36,178 nucleotides of DNA from an uncultured Lachnospiraceae bacterium (GCA_910578115.1 CAJTPO010000008.1:1-36178); one strand, 5' to 3'; shown: positions 23,054-31,322, counted from the first letter of the stretch. Translations and numbers: made by a program. The notes: generated by a model not told the origin, from the letters alone.

Positions 23054-24124
23054 ATGAGAAATTACATGGAGAGTGACAGAGAAATGGAGCGGCAGATGGA
23101 ATACAGGAGAAGGAAACAGCTGAAAAAGTTACAGAGAAATATATTTTACGCTGTTTTGGGTATGACCTTGGTTTTGTATGGAATGCGGATCCGGCAGCTG
23201 GGGGTATCTCTGACGAAGGTACAGACGACTTTGAAACAGATAGAAGCCCTGCAGCAGAAAGCGGCAGAGAGCAGTTCGGATGCAGTGGACACATTTGGAG
23301 AGCAGCAGGCCGGCGGACAGCTGACGGCGGATTTTATCAGCAGCATCCAGGCAGTGCATTTGGACAGGCCCATCAAACGGACACGGGAGGAGGCGGTGCA
23401 GCGCTTGAAGGAGCTGGGCCAGTCGAATCCGGTGATCGCGCAGATTGGCCAAAACAGTTCCCTCTATCCGGAAAATATGCTGACGGCGTTGGCCAATAAT
23501 CCTGAAATGGCAGATTTTGCGGCGGGATATCTGGAGAAGGACAAGGTGGCGACAGGCGGCTTGACGGAGGAGGAAAAGAGACAGGACTTCCCGCTTTTTC
23601 TCCAGTGGGATCCGCGGTGGGGCTATGCTTCCTATGGCGTTGACAGCAATATCGGCCTGTCGGGGTGCGGGCCAACCTGTATGTCGATGGTGCTGTATTA
23701 TCTGACAGGGGACGAGACGCTGACACCGGACCGGATCGCCGATTATGCCATGGAAAACGGCTACTATGTGGAAGGAACGGGAACAGCCTGGGCTTTGATG
23801 CAGGATATGCCGGGTCTGTACGGGGTGCGGGTGATTGAACCGGATATGTCCGAGTATGGATTTCGGAATGCACTGTCCAAGGGACGCGTGCTGATCTGTG
23901 CCATGGGAGCAGGAGACTTTACGGCAGCAGGACATTTTATCGTGATCTATGGGTATGATCAGAATGGTTTCATGGTAAACGACTCTAATTGTGTGGCGAG
24001 AAGCCAGAAGAGATGGACTTTTGAGGAAATCCGCGGACAGATCAAGATGGTATGGGCCTATGAACCGCGGGGAAATCAGATCGAGGAAGAGCAGGTGATC
24101 ACTTTTGTAGATTTTGCGGGGTAA
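23054..24124 (+). CDS. Membrane-anchored C39-like cysteine peptidase
   Basis: A protein of about 356 residues with a charged cytoplasmic N-terminus, one membrane span (about residues 31-48), a coiled-coil-like stretch, a helical region, and a C-terminal peptidase_C39_2-type domain (about 180-340). The papain-like active site is visible: Cys205 in SGCGPTCMS, His294 in AAGHFIVIYG, and an Asn/Asp in VNDSN. The domain starts with FPLFLQWDPRWGY, typical of this family. It probably cleaves a peptide or cell-wall cross-link on the outer membrane face; the substrate is unknown. Start codon is uncertain: TTG 23039, ATG 23054 or ATG 23066. It lies behind the two-component operon and likely belongs to its regulon. 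A 143-base gap follows (24125-24267) with a TATAAT at 24197-24202 but no convincing -35. Confidence 0.82.
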   Translation: MRNYMESDREMERQMEYRRRKQLKKLQRNIFYAVLGMTLVLYGMRIRQLGVSLTKVQTTLKQIEALQQKAAESSSDAVDTFGEQQAGGQLTADFISSIQAVHLDRPIKRTREEAVQRLKELGQSNPVIAQIGQNSSLYPENMLTALANNPEMADFAAGYLEKDKVATGGLTEEEKRQDFPLFLQWDPRWGYASYGVDSNIGLSGCGPTCMSMVLYYLTGDETLTPDRIADYAMENGYYVEGTGTAWALMQDMPGLYGVRVIEPDMSEYGFRNALSKGRVLICAMGAGDFTAAGHFIVIYGYDQNGFMVNDSNCVARSQKRWTFEEIRGQIKMVWAYEPRGNQIEEEQVITFVDFAG

Positions 24125-24267
24125 AGGTGCAACCATGGAGGCCCCTTGCGGGTATATAAGACAGAGTCTGTGCTGGCCGGTGAATGTGTTATCGTGTATA
24201 ATAAGAGTCGGCCAGTATTATTCCCGCGGGCAGGATGCGGGGTAATTGACTTTGACGGGGGATTTTT

Positions 24268-24774
24268 ATGCCAAAAGAGGAGCGGATAACGACGCAGGCA
24301 GCGATCGACCGATATGCGGATATGGTCTATCGGCTGGCTTTGTCGCAGATGAAGAATACAACAGATGCGGACGATCTGTTTCAGGAAGTGTTTATCAGGC
24401 TTGTGCGTCATGTACAGGATCTGGAATCGTGGGAGCATGTGAAAGCGTGGCTGATCCGGGTGACGATCAACTGCGCGAAGAAATACTACGAACAGTACTG
24501 GAACCGGAATGTGGATTATATGGAAGAGCCGGAGCGTATAGCGGATGAGAGTGAGATTTTTGAGCTGCCGGAAGAACATCCCGTGCGGGCGGCAGTGAAG
24601 AAGCTGCCGCAGAAATACGGTCTGGTGATCCATTTATTTTATTTTGAAGAGCTGTCGGTGGCAGAGATTGCGCAGTTGACGGAACAGAAAGAGAGCACCG
24701 TGAAATCCCAGCTGCACCGGGCAAGACAGATGCTGCGAAACCTGCTGGGGGAAGAATGGGAAAACAGCGGATAA
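24268..24774 (+). CDS. ECF-type RNA polymerase sigma factor
   Basis: A 168-residue sigma-70 family protein of the extracytoplasmic-function class. Region 2 is at about residues 15-75 with YRLALSQMKNTTDADDLFQEVFIRL and the -10 recognition segment AWLIRVTINCAKKYY. Region 4 is at about 108-160 with LPQKYGLVIHLFYFEELSVAEIAQL and STVKSQLHRARQML. There is no extra C-terminal domain. It has a G-rich ribosome binding site (GGGGG at 24257-24261). The next gene encodes a large membrane protein in the position of an anti-sigma factor. Target promoters cannot be read from the window. Confidence 0.93.
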   Translation: MPKEERITTQAAIDRYADMVYRLALSQMKNTTDADDLFQEVFIRLVRHVQDLESWEHVKAWLIRVTINCAKKYYEQYWNRNVDYMEEPERIADESEIFELPEEHPVRAAVKKLPQKYGLVIHLFYFEELSVAEIAQLTEQKESTVKSQLHRARQMLRNLLGEEWENSG

Positions 24775-24850
24775 AAAAGTGAAAAAGCCGCAGGTGAAAA
24801 AGCGGCGGATGAAAAAGTGAGAAGCAGCAGGTGAAAAAGTGAAAAGCAGC
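24775..24850 (+). repeat. Degenerate short tandem repeat after the sigma gene
   Basis: Variants of GTGAAAAAG plus GC(G)GCAGGTG recur four times (24779-24850). The stretch begins right after the sigma factor stop codon and has no open frame. It looks like slippage-amplified DNA and lies upstream of another repeat-rich gene. Confidence 0.55.
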
Positions 24851-24917
24851 TGTGTCACAGAACGTTTGCCCTGTCGGGAGGAAACGGGAAAATCATAGAG
24901 AAAGTGAAGCCATATTG

Positions 24918-26480
24918 ATGACGGATCAGGAAAAGAAAGAAAATAAAAATGTATATAGAGAAGAGACATCCCAGATTCATGCACCGGTGGATCTGATCCT
25001 GAGGACAAAGCAGGCAGTCGCAGAAGAGGAAGAAAGACTGCACAAGGAGATGGGACAGGTCGGACAGCGGCAGGAATCGGAACGGAATCAGGGGAAAGAA
25101 CTGCAGTCGGATCGGCAGCAGGATAGTCGGAAAGAACCGCAGCCGGATCGGCAGCAGAATAGTCGGAAAGAACTGCGGCAGGATCTGCGGCAGAACCAGC
25201 AGATTTCTCCGGCAGATTTAAATGGAACCGGCATGGTTGGAGCAGAGTCTGACGGGAAAAAGATGGAATCCAGGTGGGAGAAGTACTATAGAAGAGTGCC
25301 CAGGTGGGTTCTCCCGGTGACGGCGGCAGCAGTGTTTGTGCTTGTTATGCGTGTGTCTGTGTTGCAATTTTCCTATCTCTTTGCAGACAGGCGGGGAGGA
25401 GCGGATTATGCAGCTTCGGCGGAAGATATGTCGGAAAGCGCAGGGGAGGCGGGTTCGATGGAAGGCATGTCAGGGAGTGCGGGTGAAGAGGGTCTGGCGG
25501 GAGGCATGTCGGAAGGTGCAGGTGACGGGAGTCCGGCGGAAGGCATGTCAGGAAGCGCAGGTGACGGGAGTCCGGCGGGAGGCATGTCAGGAAGTGCGGG
25601 TGACGGGAGTCTGGCGGGAGGCATGTCAGGAAGTGCGGGTAAAGATGGTTCAGCGGAAGGCATGTCAGGAAGCGCAGATGAAGATGGTTCGGCGGAAGAC
25701 ATGGCGGAAAGCGCAGATGAAGATGGTTCTGTGGGAGGTATGTCGGGAAGCGCTGATAAAGCCGGCTCGACGGGAGCTATGGCGAAAAGTTCGGGAGAGA
25801 AGGGTTCGGCGTCGGGGAGGCCGGGGAGCACAGATGGCGAAAGTTTGAGGGAAGGAGAGCTGCTCGAAGATCTGGAAAGAGAGGATGAGAAGACGGCTTC
25901 GGCAGCAGATATGGCGGGAGCAAGGAAACAAAACAAATCAGAAGATATGCAGCAAGCCCCTTATGCTCAGGCCTATCTAGAGTTTTTGACGGAATATGCG
26001 CAGAACAGCAAAGACGGCAAAGGGCAGGGAGCACGGTTTTCGCTGGCTTTTGTTGACAATAATGACATTCCGGAGCTGCTGCTCATGGAGGACGACTGTC
26101 ATGCCGAAGGGGTAAAAGTTTTTACTTATTATCAGGATCAGGTAGTAGAACTGGGAGCATTTGGTTCTTTTGGTTTGATGCAGTATGTAGAAAGAGCCGG
26201 TTTGATTTTCAGTCACTATATGGGACATGGCGAGTCTGACAATGATTTTTTTGAAATAAAAGAAGGGCAGGCTGTTCTGATCTGCAACATGCATTCTACG
26301 CCGTATCGTAGAAACGGCATCGACACCAGTCTGTATGAAATCGACGGTGTTGCCGTGAATGAGAAAACCTACCGGGCCAGGTGGAAGGCCTTATATGAGG
26401 ATCAGGACTATGTATTGATCGGGTATAAGGACGGAACACCGGTAGAGGAAGCAGCAGAAAGTGAATTGCTGCGGCAGTGA
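24918..26480 (+). CDS. Large membrane protein, probable anti-sigma/sensor partner of the ECF sigma factor
   Basis: About 520 residues in five parts. A charged cytoplasmic N-terminus contains IHAPVDLILRTKQAV, like the short sigma-binding heads of clostridial anti-sigma factors (inference). A Gln/Arg-rich linker with three 12-residue repeats (GKELQSDRQQDS type) follows at about residues 58-95. One membrane span lies at about 128-152. Ten 13-residue Gly/Ser/Ala repeats follow. The outer domain (about 350-520) contains FSLAFVDNNDIPELLLMEDD and a beta-rich remainder, known from many uncharacterised clostridial proteins. The ATG at 24918 is preferred as the domain starts there, though its ribosome binding site is weak. 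Cytoplasmic head, membrane span, extendable stalk and outside domain suggest a sensor. The family is not named with certainty. Confidence 0.65.
   Translation: MTDQEKKENKNVYREETSQIHAPVDLILRTKQAVAEEEERLHKEMGQVGQRQESERNQGKELQSDRQQDSRKEPQPDRQQNSRKELRQDLRQNQQISPADLNGTGMVGAESDGKKMESRWEKYYRRVPRWVLPVTAAAVFVLVMRVSVLQFSYLFADRRGGADYAASAEDMSESAGEAGSMEGMSGSAGEEGLAGGMSEGAGDGSPAEGMSGSAGDGSPAGGMSGSAGDGSLAGGMSGSAGKDGSAEGMSGSADEDGSAEDMAESADEDGSVGGMSGSADKAGSTGAMAKSSGEKGSASGRPGSTDGESLREGELLEDLEREDEKTASAADMAGARKQNKSEDMQQAPYAQAYLEFLTEYAQNSKDGKGQGARFSLAFVDNNDIPELLLMEDDCHAEGVKVFTYYQDQVVELGAFGSFGLMQYVERAGLIFSHYMGHGESDNDFFEIKEGQAVLICNMHSTPYRRNGIDTSLYEIDGVAVNEKTYRARWKALYEDQDYVLIGYKDGTPVEEAAESELLRQ
25422..25811 (+). repeat. 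Ten 39-bp tandem repeats (13-residue GMSGSAGDGS units)
   Basis: Ten in-frame units such as EGMSGSAGDGSPA, GGMSGSAGDGSLA and EGMSGSADEDGSA, each exactly 39 bp. Adjacent copies differ by a few bases. The two ends are more diverged, which suggests central expansion. The outer part of the protein is thereby set off from the membrane. Confidence 0.92.
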
Positions 26481-26587
26481 AAATTGTCGGAGACAGGGAA
26501 CCCGCCGATTTTCTCCTGATTCATCTTTTACAGGGAAGCCGAAGGCTGAACTGTTACAACTGATATATTGCTGAGTTGACTTATCCG

Positions 26588-26616
26588 TGGACAAAATCCT
26601 CTCCATGTGGTACGAT
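26588..26616 (+). promoter_or_regulatory. Promoter of the AgrC-like kinase gene
   Basis: TGGACA (26588-26593), exactly 17 bases, TACGAT (26611-26616). The predicted start is only a few bases before the AAAGGAG ribosome binding site (26626-26632), so the leader is very short. A weak hairpin at about 26484-26514 may end the preceding gene. Confidence 0.5.
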
Positions 26617-26641
26617 ACCCCGCAGAAAGGAGTTGCCCGCT

Positions 26642-27967
26642 ATGTTTACACTGGAGGCTTACCTGGTCTCATTTATAGGTACCCTGATTCCCCACGCCGT
26701 CCTGGCGGTCTACCTGTTTGTGATCATGGGTACGCGAGGGTGGCGGGTGCTGAAAAAACTGCCCGCCTTCCTGATCTCCCCGCTGCTGGCCGTCCTGCTG
26801 GCGGCGGGCCTGTATACACTTCTCCCCAACCACGGAGTGATCCGCGTCTGCATGACTACGCTCGCCATCCTGCTGATGAGCACCCTTTGGGTCCAGTGGG
26901 CATGGCGGACTGAATTCTGGCGGGCCTTTTCCGCTGCGTGCATGGGCGGCGTGTTCCAAATGGCCACATCCTGTCTGTCCCAAATCCTGATCTTGTATAG
27001 TGACCTCCCGCTCGCGGCAGTGATGGCCGTCGGTTTGGTTATGGTCCCGGCCCCCGTCTTTCTGCTGTACCGTCTACGTTTCGGTTACTGGTTCCGTCTT
27101 CTGCTGGAGGAGGGCTTTAGCCAGCGCTGGACGGCTCTGTTCTTTTTCGCCATGGAGGTGGCTATGGAGGCCTTTCTGATTTTGCAGGTGGGGGTCCGGC
27201 CGGAATATCTGGTCCCCTACTATGTGCTTGTGCTGGCCATGGCGGCGCTGGAGGCGGGACTGGTCAGTTATCTGGCCCGGCGGCTTGATGACACCCGAAA
27301 AATGGAAGCTCAACAGGATATTATCGCTCAGCAGCAACTCTACGAGCGGGACCTGGAGGCTATCCGTCAGGAGGTGCGGAGTTTCCGCCACGACTACAAA
27401 AATCTGTTGGCGGGGCTGTCGGAGCAGGCGGACAAGGGTGAGCTGGATCAACTGCGCACCGCCCTGTCGGAACTGGACACAGGTTTTGACCGGCGCATAG
27501 GAGAGAAAATTCGGGCGTCTACTCAAATCGGCAATGTGTGTGTTCCCCAGGTGCGCAGCCTCCTGTTGTCCAAGCTGGCAGCTATGGGAGAACAGAAAAT
27601 CGACTGCCGCATGGAGGCGCTCTACCCTGTGGAGAGGGTCGGAATGGACCCGTGGGACTTTACCCGCTGCCTGGGCATCCTGCTGGACAACGCCGCTGAA
27701 GCCGCTTTGGAAACGGATACCCCCTGGGTAGAGATTGTCCTGCTGTCTCAAAAGGGCAGGCTGTCCCTGCGGGTGTCTAACCCTTACATCAGGACTATCG
27801 ACCCGGATAAAATCTGGACCGAGAACTTTTCCACCAAGGGAGAGGGCCGGGGGTTGGGACTGTCCGGCTACCAGCGGATTTTGACGGGCTATCCCAATGC
27901 GGCCACGTCCACCGCCTGGGCTGGAGGCGTGTTTGTCCAGGAACTGACGGTGGAGGAAAAAGCATGA
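26642..27967 (+). CDS. AgrC-like (GHKL) sensor histidine kinase, orphan
   Basis: A 441-residue kinase of the HPK10/AgrC type, which in quorum-sensing systems binds a secreted peptide and phosphorylates a LytTR regulator. Six or so membrane spans fill residues 1-205. The dimerisation helix has the phospho-acceptor in SFRHDYKNLLAG. The GHKL ATPase has the N-box LLDNAAEAAL and the G-box GRGLGLSGY. The ATG at 26642 has AAAGGAG 9 bases upstream; an earlier start at 26576 lacks one. Base use differs sharply from the neighbours: many C-ending codons, few A-rich ones, so acquisition is likely. No agrB, agrD or LytTR regulator gene is in the window. Its stop overlaps the ATG of a 27-codon frame. Confidence 0.9.
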   Translation: MFTLEAYLVSFIGTLIPHAVLAVYLFVIMGTRGWRVLKKLPAFLISPLLAVLLAAGLYTLLPNHGVIRVCMTTLAILLMSTLWVQWAWRTEFWRAFSAACMGGVFQMATSCLSQILILYSDLPLAAVMAVGLVMVPAPVFLLYRLRFGYWFRLLLEEGFSQRWTALFFFAMEVAMEAFLILQVGVRPEYLVPYYVLVLAMAALEAGLVSYLARRLDDTRKMEAQQDIIAQQQLYERDLEAIRQEVRSFRHDYKNLLAGLSEQADKGELDQLRTALSELDTGFDRRIGEKIRASTQIGNVCVPQVRSLLLSKLAAMGEQKIDCRMEALYPVERVGMDPWDFTRCLGILLDNAAEAALETDTPWVEIVLLSQKGRLSLRVSNPYIRTIDPDKIWTENFSTKGEGRGLGLSGYQRILTGYPNAATSTAWAGGVFVQELTVEEKA

Positions 27968-28047
27968 TTCAGCCGTCTGAATTTCGTGGGCAGCTTGCAC
28001 GGGCTGGAAAAGCAGAATTGCAAAAGAAATGGAGAGGGAGCTTTTAA
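27964..28047 (+). CDS. Possible 27-residue peptide coupled to the AgrC-like kinase
   Basis: The kinase ends in ATGA, where the ATG at 27964 opens a 27-codon frame. GGAGG at 27952-27956 lies 7 bases upstream, an ideal distance. The peptide is basic (starts MIQPSEF, ends WRGSF), has no cysteine and no signal peptide, and its stop codon (28045-28047) falls in the terminator loop. It could be a real coupled peptide, or the truncated start of a lost regulator gene, since agrA normally follows agrC. It does not resemble an AgrD precursor. Confidence 0.4.
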   Translation: MIQPSEFRGQLARAGKAELQKKWRGSF

Positions 28048-28065
28048 AGTTCCCTCTCCGTTTTT
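28031..28065 (+). terminator. Strong terminator after the kinase and small frame
   Basis: A 13-bp stem with one G-T wobble: GGAGAGGGAGCTT (28031-28043), loop TTA, AAGTTCCCTCTCC (28047-28059), then G and five Ts. Confidence 0.88.
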
Positions 28066-28309
28066 GACGTTCAGGAACGATTTTTGCGGTCCGGGAAGAT
28101 TTGCCTGCTGCCGGATTCCATTGTGGTATGCTTCTGTCTGCGGGGATCGTACTGCCGGATGCCGAAGGCAAGCTCACCATCACCCCTGTGAGGTAATCCG
28201 TCTCGGCGAATGCAGTATAACAGTACGCGGATTCAGTCAGCCGGATGAGGAATGGCAGCGGAAAGCGGGCAGGCGATAGATGCATTTCAAGAAATAGACA
28301 AACAGCAAT
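28066..28309. other. Gene-free stretch, possibly decayed
   Basis: No recognised gene. A frame ending at about 28195 reads like a real protein end (GIVLPDAEGKLTITPVR before TAA) but has no start or family. Together with the odd base use on the left and the AT-rich gene on the right, it may be a junction between acquired pieces. Confidence 0.35.
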
Positions 28310-28324
28310 TTGGAGGAATTAAGT

Positions 28325-28948
28325 GTGAATAAGGACAAAAACGAATTAACAGAAAAAGAATTGAAACGTAAAAATGACTTTGAAAAATTAAGCTCTGAAA
28401 TGCGGCAAAAAGGATACAAAATGAAGAATGTGGTTATCAATACGCAAAAAGCAAAGTATTTAGCTTTTTTAGTCATGTTTCCGTTTATGGCTTTAACATT
28501 TTGGCTCTACAGGCATGTGAATGGTTTTAATTTAGATGGGATTTCCTGGGGAGATGCCGTGGCGTTGCCGCTGCTTAGTCTATGCCTGATTATCGTGCAT
28601 GAGCTAATACATGGAATTACCTGGGCGATTTTTGTAAAAAATCATTTTCATGCGATTGATTTCGGAATCGTCTGGAGTACTTTAACTCCATACTGTGCCT
28701 GCTTTGAACCGTTAAAAAAGTGGCAATATCTGTTAGGAACCGCTATGCCCACATTGGTTTTAGGAGGTGGGGGTGCAGTGGCTGCGGTGATGACAAATCA
28801 GTTACTGCTGTTTTTTGCGGCGGAATGCATGATTTTTTCAGGTGGCGGAGATTTTCAGATTATACTGAGAACTATATTATCTGATAAGCGGGAAAGTGTG
28901 TATTGCTCCCATCCTTACGAATGTAGTCTTGTAGCTTTTGAGAAATGA
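28325..28948 (+). CDS. DUF3267 putative zincin membrane protein
   Basis: A 207-residue membrane protein with the zinc-peptidase-like motif HELIHG (His92, Glu93, His96) placed in the second of about four membrane spans, as in the DUF3267 family of putative membrane metallopeptidases. The N-terminal 40 residues are charged and cytoplasmic. The later GTAMPTLVLGGG and SGGGDF segments are conserved-looking; the latter may supply the third ligand. The GTG at 28325 was chosen, with GGAGG 8 bases upstream. Base composition is AT-rich compared with the neighbours. Substrate unknown. Confidence 0.85.
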   Translation: MNKDKNELTEKELKRKNDFEKLSSEMRQKGYKMKNVVINTQKAKYLAFLVMFPFMALTFWLYRHVNGFNLDGISWGDAVALPLLSLCLIIVHELIHGITWAIFVKNHFHAIDFGIVWSTLTPYCACFEPLKKWQYLLGTAMPTLVLGGGGAVAAVMTNQLLLFFAAECMIFSGGGDFQIILRTILSDKRESVYCSHPYECSLVAFEK

Positions 28949-29113
28949 GAAGTAATATTACGGCATACGGAACATGAGCGACAAGCTGTGCCGGGAAAAT
29001 GTCCTGTCCGCCATCGCTCCCCGGCAAGGCTTATCATAGTGATCGGGTCAGGTCTGTTATTTATGGCATCCAGCATTATTTGGATGGAGCACCACAAAAA
29101 GCATTCATTTTGA
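28949..29113 (+). other. In-frame extension after the DUF3267 stop, with a membrane segment
   Basis: After the TGA of the DUF3267 gene the same frame stays open for 54 codons to TGA at 29111. It encodes a basic stretch with CPVRHRSPAR and then a hydrophobic run LIIVIGSGLLFMASSIIW. It has no own ATG or ribosome binding site at its beginning. It could be a decayed small membrane protein or chance. The rest up to 29223 shows no gene and no clear promoter for the VWA gene. Confidence 0.3.
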
Positions 29114-29223
29114 CTGGCAGGCTGTTTTTTGCCGGACTGCAACCTTTTCCTTCCCTGAAAGGTATTACAGACAGGAACAATAATTTTGTTGGAGTATCGG
29201 GACTTTTCGGAGGAGGAAAATTT

Positions 29224-31224
29224 ATGAGAAAAAAGGATGTGCGGAAGAAAAACTATGGGGCAGGAGTGGCGGTGGTCTGTCTGACAGGCGTGATCCTGCT
29301 GGCCGGCTGCGGCAGCGGCGGTGAGACAGCATACACGCCGGGTGATTTGGACATTAATGGAGAAGCAACGGACAGGCCGAGTGATTCAGGCATTAGCGGA
29401 GAAGCAACGGATAGACCGGGTGATTTAGACGTTAACGGAGAAGCAACGGATACGCCAGACGATTCCAGCAATACCGGAGAGGCAGCAGGGGAGTCAGGTA
29501 ATCCGGATGCCGCGGGAGAGAACGCGGCAAAGTATGAGGCGGGGCAGAAAGATGACGGAGTAAGCGACGGTCTGTCCGGGTCACTGCAGGACAAACCGTC
29601 TGCAACGGAAAATGCCCGGTCAGCGGAGCAGGAGGATATTGCGGAGAAATCAGAGTTCTCCGCGGCCGACGGAGGCGGGTTTTCTGCCGACATGGAAGAG
29701 AAAAGAGCGATGACGGGCGGCTATCTGGAATCCTGTTATTCTTATGAGTGGGAGCCGGGGCGGTATTCTGCGGAGGAATACAGTCAATGGGAGGAGACGG
29801 GTTTTGTCTCCGTCATGGCAGAACCGTTGTCTACGTTTGCGGCGGATGTAGACACGGCCTCCTACAGTAATCTGCGGCGGCTGATCCGGGAAGGTTATAC
29901 GCTGGAAGGCATTCCGGAGGGCGCGGTGCGCATAGAAGAGCTGCTTAATTATTTTGACTACGATTATAAGGGTCCGTCTAAGGAGGAGCCGTTTGGCGTG
30001 ACGACGCAGATTGGCAGATGCCCCTGGAATGAGAATGCGGAGCTTCTGATGATCGGGGTAAAGACACAGGAGATTGATTATGCACAGGCGCCGCCTTCTA
30101 ATCTGGTATTTTTGCTGGATGTGTCGGGGTCCATGGACTCTTATGATAAGCTGCCGCTTTTGCAGGAGGCTTTCGGACTTCTGGCGGAGCATCTGACAGG
30201 CAGGGACAGGATCTCTGTCGTGACTTATGCCGAGGATACCCGGACAGTGCTGGACGGGGTGCGGGGCAGTGAGAAGGAGAAGATTGTGACGACGCTGAAC
30301 GCTCTGTCGGCGAACGGCGGCACTTACGGGAGCAAAGGGATAGAGACGGCGTATGCGCTGGCGGAGCAGCATTTTATACAGGGCGGCAATAATCGTATTA
30401 TCCTGGCTACGGACGGCGACCTGAATATCGGGATGACCAGCGAGAAGGAGCTGGAAGATCTGATCACGACCAAAAAGGAATCCGGTATTTTCCTGTCTGT
30501 GCTCGGATTCGGTACGGGAAATATCAAGGACAATAAAATGGAGATCCTGGCCGATAAAGGTAACGGGAATTATGCCTACATAGATAATCTGCAGGAGGCG
30601 CGGAAGGTGCTGGTAGAAGAGATGGCCGCAACACTGCTTACTGTATGCAAGGATGTGAAATTTCAGGTGGAGTTTAATCCGGCCGTGGTAGAAAGCTATC
30701 GTTTGCTGGGATATGAGAACCGCGCTCTGGCATCGGAGGACTTCCACGACGACACAAAAGACGCGGGAGAAATTGGAGCAGGGCACAGCGTGACGGCACT
30801 CTATGAGATCATCCGGAAGGGCGCCGGCAATCACGCCAAATTGGAGAAAGGGATAGAAGATCTGAAGTATGGCAGGGAATACAAAGAAGCGTTGGCGGCT
30901 GACAGGACTGCCGCCGGGCAGTATCCGTCTGCTTCGATGAAAGAATGGCTGACACTCAGCATCCGCTACAAGCGTCCGGCGGAGAAATGCAGTTCGATTC
31001 TGGAATATCCGGTGGGATATGAGAGCTATACGTCCGCACCGGATGAAGATTTTATCTTCGCGGCGGCGGTAGCGGAATTCGGTCTGCTGGCATCCCACAG
31101 CAGATATCCGGAGAATGCGTCGCTGGATCATGTCGATAAGACGCTGCGGTCTCTGGAGCTGACGGATGCGTATAGGAAAGAGTTTATGGAACTGGCGAAT
31201 ACTCTTTATAGTACGGTCAGATGA
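29224..31224 (+). CDS. VWA-domain lipoprotein (YfbK-like)
   Basis: A 666-residue surface lipoprotein with lipobox LLAGC (Cys at about residue 29). A low-complexity region with four 13-residue repeats follows (about 40-91), then an Ala/Glu-rich linker. A YfbK-type N-terminal domain (SEAEYS-like start, then TFAADVDTASYSNLRRL at about 203-219) leads to a von Willebrand A domain with a complete metal site: DVSGS at 299-303, a Thr in NGGTYG and an Asp in ATDGD. The end (from about 520) is the DUF3520-type C-terminal domain of this family. VWA proteins bind partners through the metal site; the partner is unknown. The ATG at 29224 has GGAGG 8 bases upstream and opens the signal peptide; a longer frame from 28999 has no support. 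Confidence 0.88.
   Translation: MRKKDVRKKNYGAGVAVVCLTGVILLAGCGSGGETAYTPGDLDINGEATDRPSDSGISGEATDRPGDLDVNGEATDTPDDSSNTGEAAGESGNPDAAGENAAKYEAGQKDDGVSDGLSGSLQDKPSATENARSAEQEDIAEKSEFSAADGGGFSADMEEKRAMTGGYLESCYSYEWEPGRYSAEEYSQWEETGFVSVMAEPLSTFAADVDTASYSNLRRLIREGYTLEGIPEGAVRIEELLNYFDYDYKGPSKEEPFGVTTQIGRCPWNENAELLMIGVKTQEIDYAQAPPSNLVFLLDVSGSMDSYDKLPLLQEAFGLLAEHLTGRDRISVVTYAEDTRTVLDGVRGSEKEKIVTTLNALSANGGTYGSKGIETAYALAEQHFIQGGNNRIILATDGDLNIGMTSEKELEDLITTKKESGIFLSVLGFGTGNIKDNKMEILADKGNGNYAYIDNLQEARKVLVEEMAATLLTVCKDVKFQVEFNPAVVESYRLLGYENRALASEDFHDDTKDAGEIGAGHSVTALYEIIRKGAGNHAKLEKGIEDLKYGREYKEALAADRTAAGQYPSASMKEWLTLSIRYKRPAEKCSSILEYPVGYESYTSAPDEDFIFAAAVAEFGLLASHSRYPENASLDHVDKTLRSLELTDAYRKEFMELANTLYSTVR
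29341..29496 (+). repeat. Four 39-bp tandem repeats in the VWA lipoprotein
   Basis: Units of exactly 39 bp (13 residues, GDLDINGEATDRP type), the first three close in sequence and the fourth diverged, all in frame. They lie just after the lipidated cysteine and form the membrane-proximal stalk. Confidence 0.88.
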
Positions 31225-31322
31225 TTGGATCAGATTGGATAAAATGATGGAAAAGAAGTGCAGGAAGCAGTATAGAGTGCCATAATCCCGATCAAACTCA
31301 AATTTATAATTGACTGAACATA

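Noticed and set aside
25336..25848. Second frame through the 39-bp repeats giving Arg-rich repeats
   Set aside because: Any repeat whose length is a multiple of three is open in several frames; only the frame joined to the membrane span and outer domain makes sense.
26642..27967. Complete agr quorum-sensing locus
   Set aside because: Only the kinase is present. No AgrB-like peptidase, Cys-containing AgrD precursor or LytTR regulator was found on either strand nearby.
27986..28279. 97-codon frame after the AgrC-like kinase
   Set aside because: It passes through the strong terminator at 28031-28065 and has no ribosome binding site or family features.
27074..28285. 403-codon minus-strand frame opposite the AgrC-like kinase
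   Set aside because: The kinase on the + strand has full catalytic motifs. The minus frame crosses its terminator and has no recognisable domain.
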